From Tolypeutes matacus (taxonomy: Eukaryota; Chordata; Mammalia; Cingulata; Chlamyphoridae): a stretch of DNA of 64,000 nt. The notes beneath the pieces were generated by a model. The model was given only the letters and a program-made list of their open reading frames with translations. It made no database searches and was not told where the DNA came from. The stretch is from NCBI GenBank assembly GCA_026826555.1, contig JAKSZT010054304.1:34341424-34405423 (forward strand), read 5' to 3'. The translations under genes were made by a program, and so were the position numbers. Below are positions 47,266-61,669 of this stretch, piece by piece (the first letter of the stretch is position 1; the number at the start of each line of letters is the position of its first letter).

Positions 47266-48225
47266 CTGAAAATTTTAAAGTCTGTCTTCCCTCACCATTT
47301 CCTTTTTTAAAATGAGTACAGTAAAATTGTACTCACTTTGTTCTGTTAAACGTGCATCATGGTAATAGGTACAAAATAAATCCCTCCCCTCTCCCACTAG
47401 CTTCATACTTAAAATTTAAGTAGTTTCATAAGTTTTCCAGAAGCATTTTTGTTAGTATGAGAATGTGTGCTATTTTTAGAGACCATGACTATGTTTTTAA
47501 TCTTTATATTACCTCTTGGATTGACTTGCTCACAGAAGAAAAATGGCATTGGTAAAATTGTTTTAAATATTTTCCAACAATCTCTGCATTAGAAAGGCTT
47601 TAAATGTACCATTATTAAGTGACTTTCAGAATGCTGTCAAGTTTATTAGAGCAGTGGCACTAGTGATTTCTTGATACCTATTTTTATTCACGGCAAAATG
47701 ATAGCCACCATTTTTCCCTCTCAGTTTGAATTTCATGACAGGTTCTTGTGATTTATTTATATGTTCCTGATGATGGGTTGTATGTATCTCTGCCATTGTG
47801 GGCAGACCTTGTTCTAAGTCATTACACTTTTCTCTGGTGTAGGCTGATCTATAAAATTAGCTGCCTTTCTTTCACTAAACACCAAAAAGTGGAATGTGTA
47901 TGTTTCTGCATGTATGCAAGTGTTCTTAGTTACCATGCACAGGTAAACACCATATATTTGTGTTTTTTTTTTAATGAGTTCCCTTTCTCCTTGCCATTAG
48001 TGGTACTAGAATTAATAAGTGAAATACAATAATTTTAAGAAAATATTTTCAAGGGGAAAACATTATTTTTCCTGTCCCTATATATGGGCTTACAAATTAA
48101 GTTAGGAAAGGAATTTATAAACATGTATTGAAGGATTAATACTATATTAATGCAATGAAATACAGTTCAAAAGAAACAGTAGTTTTTCTAGTGTTTACAT
48201 TGTTTTTCCCAGTCATAATTACTTT
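47266..48225 (+). other. CDC73 intron 13, no gene seen
   Basis: AT-rich, nothing recognised. Confidence 0.5.
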
Positions 48226-48240
48226 AAAAATGGGTAAATA

Positions 48241-48421
48241 GGGAAGCGGCTGTGGCTCAATCAGTAGGGCTCCCGTTTACCATATGGGAGGCCCCGGGTT
48301 CGGTTCTCGGGGCCTCCTGGTGAAGGCAAGCCCGCCCACAGGGCGTGGTTAGCTGACCCAGCGAGCACAAGCAGCAAGGGGGGGATAAATGAATGAATAA
48401 ATAAAATCTTTAAAAAAAAAA
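48241..48421 (+). mobile_element. Young long-body tRNA-derived SINE with perfect target-site duplication
   Basis: GGGAAGCGGCTGTGGCTCAA, CCCCGGGTTCGGTTCTCGGG, GTGGTTAGCTGACCCAGCGA, AGCAAGGGGGGG, AAAT repeats, poly-A. Perfect 15-bp duplication AAAAATGGGTAAATA at 48226-48240 and 48422-48436. It differs from the 17517 copy at only a handful of bases. Confidence 0.92.
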
Positions 48422-48436
48422 AAAAATGGGTAAATA

Positions 48437-51400
48437 TTTTACATACTCATTTGAACACTGCTGGGTGCTATATAGGGGTTTAAATGAGTAAGATAGTACA
48501 TTCTTTTTGTGTGCTTTCCGATGAATAGGGGAAAGATATGGGAGGAACCCTTCTGAGTTATAATTCATAATGTTTTGTGGATAAGAGAAACCAAGATCAC
48601 TAGTTAAATAGAAGAGGGTTAACTGTATTCTGCTTACATTTTCACAATTTGCTGGTTTCTTAGGTCTTTAGTAAAAAATTATGCCTTTTATATAATTTCA
48701 AAAATTTATTAAATAGGAGTTGTCAGGATGCTTATCTTATATACCTGGTAATGATTTAATTCTGGCTTTTGTTTATGAATTTAGACTTTTGTTCACTTAT
48801 CTTTAACATAGCTTTATCTGGGGGGGGTGGGGGGCGGAGAAATCCTGGATTGAAGGCATGCCCTTTTACAGTGGTTTTGTGATTGCTTTTGCCGTGTGAT
48901 CCAGGAATATCCCAAACATAAAGTCAGTTTTTTACATTCAATTCTTGACTTGGGGGTTTATGGTCTATCAGGTAGTATAAATTCAAATTCACATCAGACC
49001 TGAGTGATGTTGGTGTTGACCCTTGATTAACAAATTATCAGGGAGCTCTCTTTCCCTATACCAGAGCCAAATCAAAATGGATATGCTTAATTGGAATATA
49101 TTTTTTTCCCCTAGTTCATTCTTCCATTAGTTATGTGGCTCTTCCAAGGCTTCAGGTGTATACAGACATCTCAGTTCTAGTTTCTTTGTGTCCTTTCCGT
49201 TTGTTAGTAGTAAAAATCAATCTCAATATTATATACCCCATCTTCCCCTTTCTTTCACTGCAGCACGAGTGCACTCGATCAGTTGTCAGTTTTTTTTTTC
49301 ATTTTTGGCCCATGTCCCTTTTCTCTCCAGCTTTAGTATGCATTCCAAGAGGTGTTTGTTATAATTTTTATAGCATATCTTTGTGTTTGTAGTGGGAGGA
49401 TCTTTATTCTTTCTGGCACTCTGCATTATTGGTACTCGAAATTTATAAGATACATTTAAATCTCTTGGTAGGAATATGTCAGTCTGCAAAATGTACATTA
49501 ATCTGTTAAGTCTATAGCAACTTTCTTAATTCAAATTTCTTAGTTGTTTAAATTGTACCTGAGGAAATTAAAAATGCAGAATATTTCATAAAATATTTAT
49601 CTGCCCACTTAGCTATAAATTCTTTACTGGTGGGATACATTCAATATTAGAAATAAGTTTTAATCCTTATCTAGTAAGACATGATGATGCCCTAGCTATG
49701 AGACATATTGAGATGAATTTAGTGGTAACTCTCATTTGGGGGAATTGCTGTGTATATTAAGTTTGTTCTTTGAATAAACCTCCATTGAGCAATAACTGAA
49801 AACAAAGTTCTTTAGTAGATAACTATACAACAAGCCCAACCTTCTAGGAGCTCACATGATAGTGGGGCAAGTGTGTTATGTGTCTTTGATTGCAACTGAT
49901 GAGAAATAAAATAGGTTCCACCATTTAGTATAAAATTCAGTGTCAAGGCACTTCCAAAGAGAAAATCATACTGCTTCTAAATAAATTATGACTGATTAAA
50001 AATGAGAACAGTTGCAATAATGCTGATTTCAGATTTTATTACGTGCAGAATTGTTTTAAGTGGCTCCAACTTAAATTGCTTATAAAATCTAGGTAACCTA
50101 TCATATACTTGTATATCCATACATTAAGTATTTTTTTCTTCAGTACTTTTGAATAACAAAAATTCCAAAGAACTTTCTCCATTAACAGTATGGAAAAAAG
50201 GAGTGTTTATATATTTTATTAGGCTTTTATAGTGAACTTTCAGCATTTCAGCATATGTCGCATGGTCTAACAGTGTAGATCTTTTGATTGAATGTGCCAC
50301 CTAATGAGATTCGGGTATAATCTACAACTGGTTGAATAAGAAACACAATCATTTTGGCCCAGCTCTGGAAATAGAATTGATATGTCAGTCTCATGCAGAA
50401 ATGGATTTATTTAATTAAGTGCTTTTAAAAGAAAGATTTAGTTTTGTATGCTCATTCATGTATCTCCTCCCCACATTCTAATCAATATCCAAGAGCAGTT
50501 TTTTCATCATTTATATTCTGGAAATATGACATGCATGTTTTTGTTTTGTTTTGTGATGGTTTCTGTGTCTTATAATTTATCACTTAGTTTTTCAGACTAA
50601 ATCATGAGTTCTTCAGAGATAAGAGCTCATTGTATTTGTATGTACATTATTTAAAACAATGTTTGTTTACTAGTAAGTATTAAGTAAATATTTGAGAAAA
50701 GAAAGGGAAAGGGAACACATTGAGAAAATTGGCAACTAGTGGATTTGTGTACCTGAAATCAGAACTTTTTTTGGCATGTGTTTTTGTAACCTGTGAATTC
50801 ATTTAATATATTTATCTCTAAATTTCTTTTATAATATATGTTAGTTATTTCTTTATCAGGGACTTGATTTTAGTTCCCAGGCAGCTTCATTACACTCAGT
50901 ATTGGGTTTGTTGTACTTACTGCATCGAATCAGATCTTTAACCTTGATTTTATGATTTGTGAATTTGATAATACATAATTCTCACAATTTTAGTAACCGA
51001 CAAACTGTCCTTTTTATAAATATAAGTTTGAATGGTTACAGAAATTGTACAGTAAATTTGTGAAATGTTAAAAAGAAATTGACTTTAATTCATTGTCCAT
51101 AATCTTTGCAGTGTTTATATGAATGTATTATAAATCTAATCCTTAAACATTATTTTATAATAAAAGATAGTAAACAGCACAAAGATATCACAAAGTAAAT
51201 TTTAGTCCCTTTCTCCTTGGTTTTACTATAAAGAAGCTAAACAGACCACATTTTTAGGATAGGCCATGCCTAATTTTCCTTCTAAAGTTCTCTTCATTGT
51301 TTAACACCTCACTGCAACTGACATCTCCCCTACAGTTTGAGTCAGCTGGAGGCTTTGCTGTGTAATTAATGCATAATTGAAACCTCCTCCACACAATTAT

Positions 51401-51654
51401 AGTATTGGCTGTAACCCATAGCTCATGTTGGCATAGCTTCTATTTGGTTTCATGTAAAATTGAGGATTCTTCAATTTTCTAATCCTTCAATAAGTAAACG
51501 AAACAAAACAAAAAACCCAGCTTAGTCTTTAACATGCTAAATAACAAAGATAGTGTTATATTACAGAAATATTAAAAAGTACATTTTGCATTTATAAACT
51601 TGATTTAGAGAGACTTTTTAGTGGGACTGTAAGATTATTTAAAATAAACTGATC
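48437..51654 (+). other. CDC73 intron 13, no gene seen
   Basis: About 3.2 kb without a recognised SINE or L1. A G-run lies at about 48820-48835. About 49790-49930 resembles an old dispersed repeat (CTTCTAGGAGCTCACATGAT). No exon between exons 13 and 14 is expected or seen. Confidence 0.5.
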
Positions 51655-52095
51655 AGATGGAACTTCTGATCTGGTCATGGTGGAATAATAGGCAGCCTCA
51701 CAGGGCAGAGTTCCAAAGGGGAGATTGATTGTACAGAATGCTTCAAAGATATGCAGAGAGTGTCTGTCTTTCTAGTTCATTCTTCATTGATTGTATGGCT
51801 CCTCTAAGGTTGCATCAGCTGAATGCTGTTCAACACATGCATGAGAGGAAACTATTTGAGGCCCATGAAACAACCCTGGGAGAAAATAGGCAGATTTACT
51901 GGAGATTACACAGGGCTGAGAATAGTTCTTCTTCCCAACAGCCACAGACAATGCAAAATGGTACACTTAGGAAAACAGTATGGGAATTTCTTTCTTTCTC
52001 ATCACATTGAAGATATTGTTACAGTCTTCTTGCTTCCTTTGTTGATAGTAAATAAGTTCGCTATTATTGTATGACAGTCCTATAAAGGTTATCTG
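51655..52095 (+). mobile_element. Possible L1 5' UTR fragment in plus orientation
   Basis: CTGGTCATGGTGGAATAATAG near 51671 resembles an L1 5' end (GGATGGTGGA type). The following 400 bp is GC-richer than its surroundings, with CTGGGAGAAAATAGGCAG. It precedes a minus-strand L1 fragment. The frame 51729-52010 is not a recognised protein. Confidence 0.4.
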
Positions 52096-52099
52096 CTTT

Positions 52100-53345
52100 A
52101 TTTGGTTATTTTAAAGATCTTTTAAAATTTGTCCATCAGGTATACCTAATGTGGAATTTTTTTTTTTTTCCTATAAAGAAAAAATCCACTTGGGATTTGT
52201 TAGAATTTTTAAATCTATGACTTGGTGTTTTTCCATCAGTTCTGAAAAATTCTTGGCCTCTGTCTCGTTGGATGTTGCCTCTGTTTCCCCACTTTCCTTT
52301 CTCAAATGAGATGTACTCTAGACCTTCTCATTCCATCTTCCATATCTCATACACCATTCTATTTTACATTTCTTTGTTTCTCTGTGGACTGCATTCTTGA
52401 TCATTTTAGACTTAACTTCTGGTTGATTCTTTTCCCATACCCTATATTAACCCTGTCCATTGCATTTTAAAATTCAGGTGTCTTATATTTTAATTTTAGC
52501 AGTTCTATTTAGATTTTCCCAGATCGTTGGCGGGTTTTTTTTCTTTTTACCTGTACATATTTGCAAACTTGTTTTACAACCTTGTTTTATAATCTCGCGC
52601 CTTTGATAAGTGCATCACATAAAATACTTAGTTCTTTTTCTTTTGACTGTGTTTTTGTTTGTTCATGGTGCCTCATTTCCTTGTGCATTTAGTTTTTCAT
52701 TGTGCTGCTCCTTTTCCCTGAAGTTTTATTTGTGAAAATTCTTTGAGCTCTGGTGTGAAGGTGAGAGTACTCCTGACAAATTTGCATTTGTGTCTGCTGA
52801 ACACCTGGAGGTATTTTACCAGTCTAGCATTGCTCTAAATTAAATTCTTAGTTTGAGGTTTTTAACATCCAGATAGTCTTGCTAGTTTTTGCTGCAAGTT
52901 AAAGTGAGGTACAGTTTGCAGTTTTGAGACATTTACTATAATTTTCCTTGTTGTTACCGTGGTGGGGGTTGAGGCAGGGCTGGGGATTGGAAGAGGGTGG
53001 GCAGCAAATTTATTTCTAGATTACCTTTACAGTTAACTTAACCCCTAGGGTCCCAGATTTATGAGGGTAGGGTTTGGGGTTTGTTTCCTTTTCCAGGAGC
53101 CCAGTGAAATAAAGTGAAAGCACAAATTTAATTGGCTTGCAAATGCCCTCCATGGATAGTAGTAGTCTGCAATGTTGTTCTTACTTTTTGGGGCTCCCTT
53201 TTTTACTCAGTGCCAGGCTCAGGAATCCCATACTTCCTGCTAGCTAACTCAGATGACTTGATGTTCTTAATACTTTATCCAGAATTTTTAGTTATTTTTA
53301 TTGGATGTGTTGATCCACTTATCTAGGGAATCTGCCATATTTATC
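52100..53345 (-). mobile_element. Old L1 (L1M/HAL1-like) ORF1 and 5' UTR fragment
   Basis: Plus-strand wording TCAGTTCTGAAAAATTCTTGG, TTAGACTTAACTTCTGG, AGCAGTTCTATTTAGATTTT, ending about 53330 with GCCATATTTATCATTCC, is the complement of an old L1 ORF1 and 5' UTR. No frame survives. The 3' part of the element is missing. Confidence 0.55.
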
Positions 53346-53399
53346 ATTCCAAAAACGGAATAAAGGCATAGGTGTGTGTGGGGGCGGGGATTGTTTGCT

Positions 53400-53557
53400 T
53401 GTATTTTTAGGAAGTACTGGTGATTGAGCTATATCTGCTCCCCAATGAGATTTGGTTTTTTTGTTTGTTTCTTTGTTTTTAAGAGGTACCGGGAATCAAA
53501 CCCAGAACTTCATACATGGGAAGCAGGCACTTAACCACTTGAGCTACATCTGCTCCC
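53400..53557 (-). mobile_element. Dimeric tRNA-derived SINE, unit 2 internally deleted
   Basis: Unit 2 (about 53400-53442) keeps both ends but lost its middle. Linker AATGAGATTTGG and a T/G-rich spacer follow, then full unit 1 (about 53482-53557: CGGGAATCAAACCCAGAAC, CACTTGAGCTACATCTGC). Same layout as the dimers at 9848 and 12051. Target duplication not clear. Confidence 0.7.
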
Positions 53558-53559
53558 TA

Positions 53560-54170
53560 AGCCCCAGTTTTAAAAAGTCATGATTTGTGTTATGCCTTTT
53601 GCCATTGCTCCTTAAATCTTTTTCTTTAATAGACATAAAAATATAATTCTTCAGTGGAGGCATTAGAGCTCTTAGACATCTTATATAATGTTAAATAGTT
53701 ATATCTAAATAATTATTTCAGACTGATTTTTTTGGTTCAACCAGTATTTGGGGAACGGCTGAATAAAAAGCAGCACACTAGCTTGTGTAAATGCCATATA
53801 TCTGATTGGCACTGCCTTCAAGAGACCTGAAGTCTAGTAGGGAGATGACAAAATTATGTAAATTACCACAGTAAAAAATAAAGACTGCTGTAAAATTGTA
53901 GAGAATTGAATCCTACCATGAATAAAGAAGATAAAGTCATAGTGAAAAAAATCCTGCTTAAATAAATGCCTAAATATATACATAGAGATATTTTTAAACT
54001 ATGATGGTCTAGGAAACCAAAATTATTTTAGTATTACATTTGAATGTCAGGTGCATAGTACTTATAAACTAAGTGACTATAATTATTTTATATTGATAGG
54101 CCAGAACTGTTTTGTTCATACTTCTTGTATTGAGGGGAGGCATGGAAATAAAATACTTTAGTGGTTTTTT
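53560..54170 (+). other. CDC73 intron 13, no gene seen
   Basis: AT-rich; about 53745-53860 resembles an old dispersed repeat (CACTGCCTTCAAGAGACCTG). No exon. Confidence 0.45.
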
Positions 54171-54426
54171 GGGTTTTTTTTTTTTTGTTTTTTTTTTTAA
54201 TTAAAATTTTTTTATTTTTATATTTGAGGTACCGGGGACCGAACCCGGGATCCTGCATGTGGGAAGCCAACACCCAACCACCGAGCCACACCAGCTTCCC
54301 TGAGCTGGCTTCCTCATTTGTCTTGCCTTTTGTCCACTTCCACTTATTCAGGAGGCACCGGGAACCAAGCCCGGGATCCCCATGTGGTAGGCGGGTGGCT
54401 CAACCACTTGAGCCATGTCCGCTCCC
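54171..54426 (-). mobile_element. Dimeric tRNA-derived SINE
   Basis: T-rich tail, then unit 2 (about 54225-54300; CCGGGGACCGAACCCGGGAT, CACCGAGCCACACC). Then linker TGAGCTGGCTTCCTCATTTG and a spacer to 54350, and unit 1 (about 54351-54426; CGGGAACCAAGCCCGGGATC, CACTTGAGCCATGTCCGC). The linker matches that of the 9848 dimer (TGAGTTGGTTTCTTTTCTGA). Confidence 0.75.
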
Positions 54427-54979
54427 AGGTGTGTTATTTTAAGACTACAGTTTGGCTAGAGCATGATAGGCTTTAATTTTTGCCCTGTTGAGTAGGAAGG
54501 TGCTGCCTTCTACTTTAGCTCCCTAAATTTTGCTCCGTCTGGTCTTTGCTAGCATTGGCTAATGTTTCAAAGCTTATTCCTGAGAGTGGAGTTGTAATGA
54601 TACAGGATACATTGATAATTGACCTAGGGTTGCAGAATTGATGGTGCTGTACTATATAGCACTTTGGTCACATCCTTTGTTAAATTTAGTTGGCTAGAGC
54701 ATCACATGCTTTATTTTATCAATTCTGATTCACACATTTATTCTTCACCATTTAAAATCTCTAAATTGGGATATGTCTTATAAGTGAGGGAATCTTATGG
54801 TTGCTGTGGGCTAGGTGGCAATTGTGACACAGGTTTTTATTACTGTGCACGCACAAATGTAATGGCAGTTCATAGTCTCATTACTTCTTTTGGGTTATGT
54901 GCATAGATGGTACTATATATGTTGGGTTTAAAATAGTTTGAAATATTTTTAAAAAGATATACTATTATTTAGCATTGAA

Positions 54980-55640
54980 ACTAGACGTTATTATGGAGGA
55001 ACAAAGTGGGAGGACTTACACATTCTGATTTTAAGACTTGCTGTAAAAGCTGCTCTGATTTGTGATAATGGCATGAAAATAGATAAATAGATCAATGAAA
55101 ATAATGGATAATTTAAAAATTAACCCACAAAATTTATTTTTAATGAAGGTACTAAGTAATTCAATTGGAAACTCTTTATCAACAAATGGTACTGGTATAA
55201 TCAACATTGTGGTTATACTGAAAGCTATTTATTATACACTGGTAAGATTGTATGGTATGTGAATTTATCTCAAGAAAATTGCTTTAAAAAAAAAAGTACT
55301 AAAACAACTGAATATGGGTGAAAAAATGAATATCAACCCTACCTCAGGCCATACACAAAACTTTATTCAAGATGGATGATAGACCCAAGCATAAAGTCTG
55401 GCTCTATAAAGCTTCTAGAAGAAAACATAGGAGAATATAATTATTATCTTGGGCTAGATTTTTTTTTTTTTTTAAAGGACATACCAGAAAAGAAAAACAA
55501 TGATAAATAAAAGTTGTTCAGAGAAAAGCAGAATGAAAATCACAAATAGCACTTCACTCCTGTTAGAAAGACTAAAATTATTATTCATTATGCAAGTTTA
55601 TAAGTAATTTTGTATCAGTAATTTTATACTTTTACACCAT
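54980..55640 (+). mobile_element. L1 ORF2 3'-half fragment with a nested L1 tail
   Basis: GGAGGACTTACACATTCTGA, AATAGATAAATAGATCAATG, CAACAAATGGTACTGG, then after an interruption GGGTGAAAAAATGAATATCA and TTCTAGAAGAAAACATAGG, in ORF2 order. The interruption at about 55196-55295 is an L1 3' end (ACATTGTGGTTATACTGAAA ... TTATCTCAAGAAAATTGC, poly-A). The ORF2 text resumes where it left off. Old, no frame. Confidence 0.7.
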
Positions 55641-55653
55641 ATTAAAATTTCAA

Positions 55654-55889
55654 GGGGAGTGGATGTGGCTCAAGCGGTTGAGTAACTGCTTCCCACATGG
55701 AAGGTCCTGGGTTCAGTTCCCAGTGTCTCCTGAAAACAACAAAAAAAATGAAAAACAAGCAAACAAATGAAAAAACCAACTCAGGGCAGCAGATGTGGCT
55801 CAGTGGTTGAATTCCAACTTTCTACATATGAGGTCCCAGGTTCAATCACCAGCCATAGTACCTCAAAAAAAAAAAAAAAAAAAAAAAAA
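55654..55889 (+). mobile_element. Dimeric tRNA-derived SINE, plus orientation
   Basis: Unit 1 (about 55654-55730: GGGGAGTGGATGTGGCTCAA, CTGGGTTCAGTTCCCAG). An A-rich spacer with CAAACAAATG ends AACCAACTCA. Unit 2 starts at 55784 (GGGCAGCAGATGTGGCTCAG, CCAGGTTCAATCACCAG) and a 25-base A-run follows. The clearest view of the dimer in sense orientation. Confidence 0.8.
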
Positions 55890-55937
55890 TCAAAAGCAGG
55901 ACAGGAGAGATGTGTAATATTAATAAGTTATACAGGT

Positions 55938-56035
55938 TTGTTTTTTTTTTTTTTTACCGGAAGGTCCCAGGGATCAAACCCAGGTCCTTCCATATGGGAG
56001 ACAGATGCCCAACTGTTTGAGCCACATTCGTCCCC
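55938..56035 (-). mobile_element. Short tRNA-derived SINE (third subtype)
   Basis: T-run, then ACCGGAAGGTCCCAGGG, ATCAAACCCAGGTCC, GACAGATGCCCAACTG and TTTGAGCCACATTCGTCCCC with head at right. Short flanking match ACAG/GTTT only. Third SINE within 400 bp. Confidence 0.8.
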
Positions 56036-56040
56036 GACAG

Positions 56041-58379
<2,339 letters not shown>

Positions 58380-58795
58380 TAGTGAGGGTCCCCAGCCATT
58401 GGTATCCTAGGCTAGGAATATTTTCCATACCTCTATTTTGTTTTTCCTTTAATTGCCCTTTCAAAAATTCATAGGGCATTTTTAGAGCATTGGAATTGTC
58501 TGTATGATCTTGCAGTGATGGGTACAGGCCATTATACATTTTGTCAGAACCTATAAAAGTATCCAGTGCAAATGGTAAACTGTAATATAAACCATTGACC
58601 ATGATTAGTAGCAATGCTTCAATATTTGTTCATCGGTTGTAATAAATGTACCATACTCATGTAGGATGTTATTGGTAGGGAAAGATGCAGGTGGGGGCAG
58701 GGGGTGTATGGGAATCTCCTATATTTTCTATGTGACTTTTCTGTAGCCTAAGGCTTTTTGGAAAATAAAGTGAAAACAAACAAACAAAAAAACAA
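58380..58795 (+). mobile_element. L1 3' UTR, 5'-truncated insertion
   Basis: TTTTGTCAGAACCTATAAAA, TGGTAAACTGTAATATAAAC, TTGTTCATCGGTTGTAATAA and ATGTACCATACTCATG, then TTTTCTGTAGCCTAAGG and an A-rich CAAA tail, match the common order of placental L1 3' UTRs. The 5' edge is uncertain. Confidence 0.6.
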
Positions 58796-59919
58796 ACTTC
58801 ATAGGGAATGACATATCATTCCACTCCCCTACTAATCCTATGAGAACCAGTAGGATCTCGGTGACCTCTATCCAGCAAATTCCTTTCAGTTGGCAGGCAC
58901 CTTGGGCTTTTTCAACCATTGTACGGTACAAATTACATCATAAAATTAAGAGGTTGTTTAATAGTATGCAGTTTTAGCAGAACGGGCCATATAGCCCGTG
59001 AAAAGGGGAAGAAGTTTACTTAAGATTTAATTTTAGCCTTTAAGAAATTTTAAGCAGGTTGAGAGCTTTATGGTTTTTCACAGCTTCAGTAGGTATTGTA
59101 GATCTTTTACTTGAAGGCAACCCTGGTTTAATGTTTTGTTTTGTGCATCTAATGCAGTGGTTCTTAAAATGTATTTGGAGACTGCTAGATGTTCCCAAGA
59201 CTGTTTCTGGGAGTCTGTGAGGTCAAAACTATTTCTATAATAATACTAAGATGGATGTTCTCAGATTTATCAGTCCTCAAACAGGAACAATAACATACCC
59301 AGGGTTGCACAAGATTAATAATTTTATTCTTCATTCTGTTGTTCATTAATTCACTCATTACTGCTTGCTTGTTTTCTTGTTTTCAACCCATGCCCATATT
59401 CTCTTGAATGATGGTTAGCCCTATTCTACAGAGAATTCCTTAGCAAGAGGGAGAATAGTATAGTGCAGCAATTTGCAAAGAGTGGTCTGTTGAGCACAGG
59501 GAGAGGGACATTCCCCAGGACCCTATCAGGAGGTCCACAGACTAAAACTATTTTCATAAAAATACTAGGACAATTTGCCTTTTTCACCACATTGATATTT
59601 GCACCCATAGTGCAAAATCAGTGGTGAATAAAACTGCTGATACCTTAGCATGACTCAAGCCAGTGGTACTAAACTGTTTTGGCCATCCTTGTGTTCTTAA
59701 CTGCTGTAAACTTACAGCAATCAATCAATCCATCAATCAATCAATGTCAGTATCTTTTTAGTATTTTGGGTAAAATTTAAACTTGTCCCAATGCAGTAGA
59801 AACCTGTTAACTAACCTTCATTTAAGCTGTTTTCTAAATTGTCAGTACTCTCTTTTCCTCTGTAAACATTGATAAATGTTTCTGGTATGCGGAGCTCTTT
59901 CTGGCTAGAAGACTGTTCT
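58796..59919 (+). other. CDC73 intron 14 with a short (ATCA)n
   Basis: Unique-looking. A tetranucleotide run of AATC units lies at about 59718-59746. About 59160-59230 and 59470-59600 share wording (GGGAGTCTGTGAGGTCAAAACTATTT-like and AGGAGGTCCACAGACTAAAACTATTTTCAT), likely two copies of one old repeat of unassigned class. Confidence 0.45.
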
Positions 59920-60090
59920 CTGGTATGCCCCTGCAATTCACTTTCCTCTTCTGTAAAATGGGGAAAATAATAGTACTCAGCTCCCTGGGTTGTTTTGAAG
60001 TTTAAATGTATTAATATAAATAATGTGTAAGTGCTTAAAACAGCGCCTGGCCTATATTAAATGTTTGTAGTAAATGTTTCTAACATTAAT
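59920..60090 (+). repeat. MIR SINE
   Basis: CTTTCCTCTTCTGTAAAATG, GGGGAAAATAATAGTACTCA, GGGTTGTTTTGAAG and CAGCGCCTGGCCTATATTAA are in MIR 3' order. Confidence 0.75.
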
Positions 60091-60984
<894 letters not shown>

Positions 60985-61234
60985 TAAGCACATGTGAAAT
61001 ATTTTAAGGGTCTTGTTTGTACATTATTATTTTCTGTGTATATCTGTCTAAAAGTATTGCCTATACGCCAACCTTAGTAATTATTTTGCATACCACTTAA
61101 AAATCATGAATATTATTACATGTCCTTACATTTTTATTGAAATCCAAGGGTGGTTTTTAAATGGTTTACTTATGCTGAACAGTAATGTGTAGCCTTAACT
61201 TTAAGTGCCATTTGACATTTCCTAGCTTATTCCC

Positions 61235-61545
61235 CTTGCCTGGAATGATTGTAGAATGATTGATTTTTGTCTCTTTATCCAGGTCTCAGTTCAAGGATTC
61301 TATTTCTAGAGAATACTTTTCTGACCATTTTATTTGAAATACCCATCACTTTTCTCTTAGTCTCCGAATTAGTCTTTATAGAACCACTTGTTTCATGACA
61401 CTATCTTATATCTTTATTGTAAGCCCTCTCTGGATAGAATACAAGTTTCGAAGCCTTACCTTCCTTGTTCACTATTGTATTCTAAGCACAGAATAGTGCC
61501 TGGCCTAGGGGAGAACTCTTGAAATAGTGTTGAATGAATGACATC
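61235..61545 (+). repeat. L2 LINE 3' end
   Basis: CCAGGTCTCAGTTCAAGGAT, TTTTCTGACCATTTT, GTAAGCCCTCTCTGGATAG, AGAATAGTGCCTGGCC and TGTTGAATGAATGAC in L2 3' order. In CDC73 intron 15. Confidence 0.75.
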
Positions 61546-61669
61546 ATGCAGCTTATATCTTTTATAGAACATATCTTGGTATAAATTGATAAAACAAAAA
61601 CAGATGAATTTAGGCTTCTGGTTGACCAAGTACCAGGTGCTGTTCCCCAATGGAATCTATGAGCAAATA

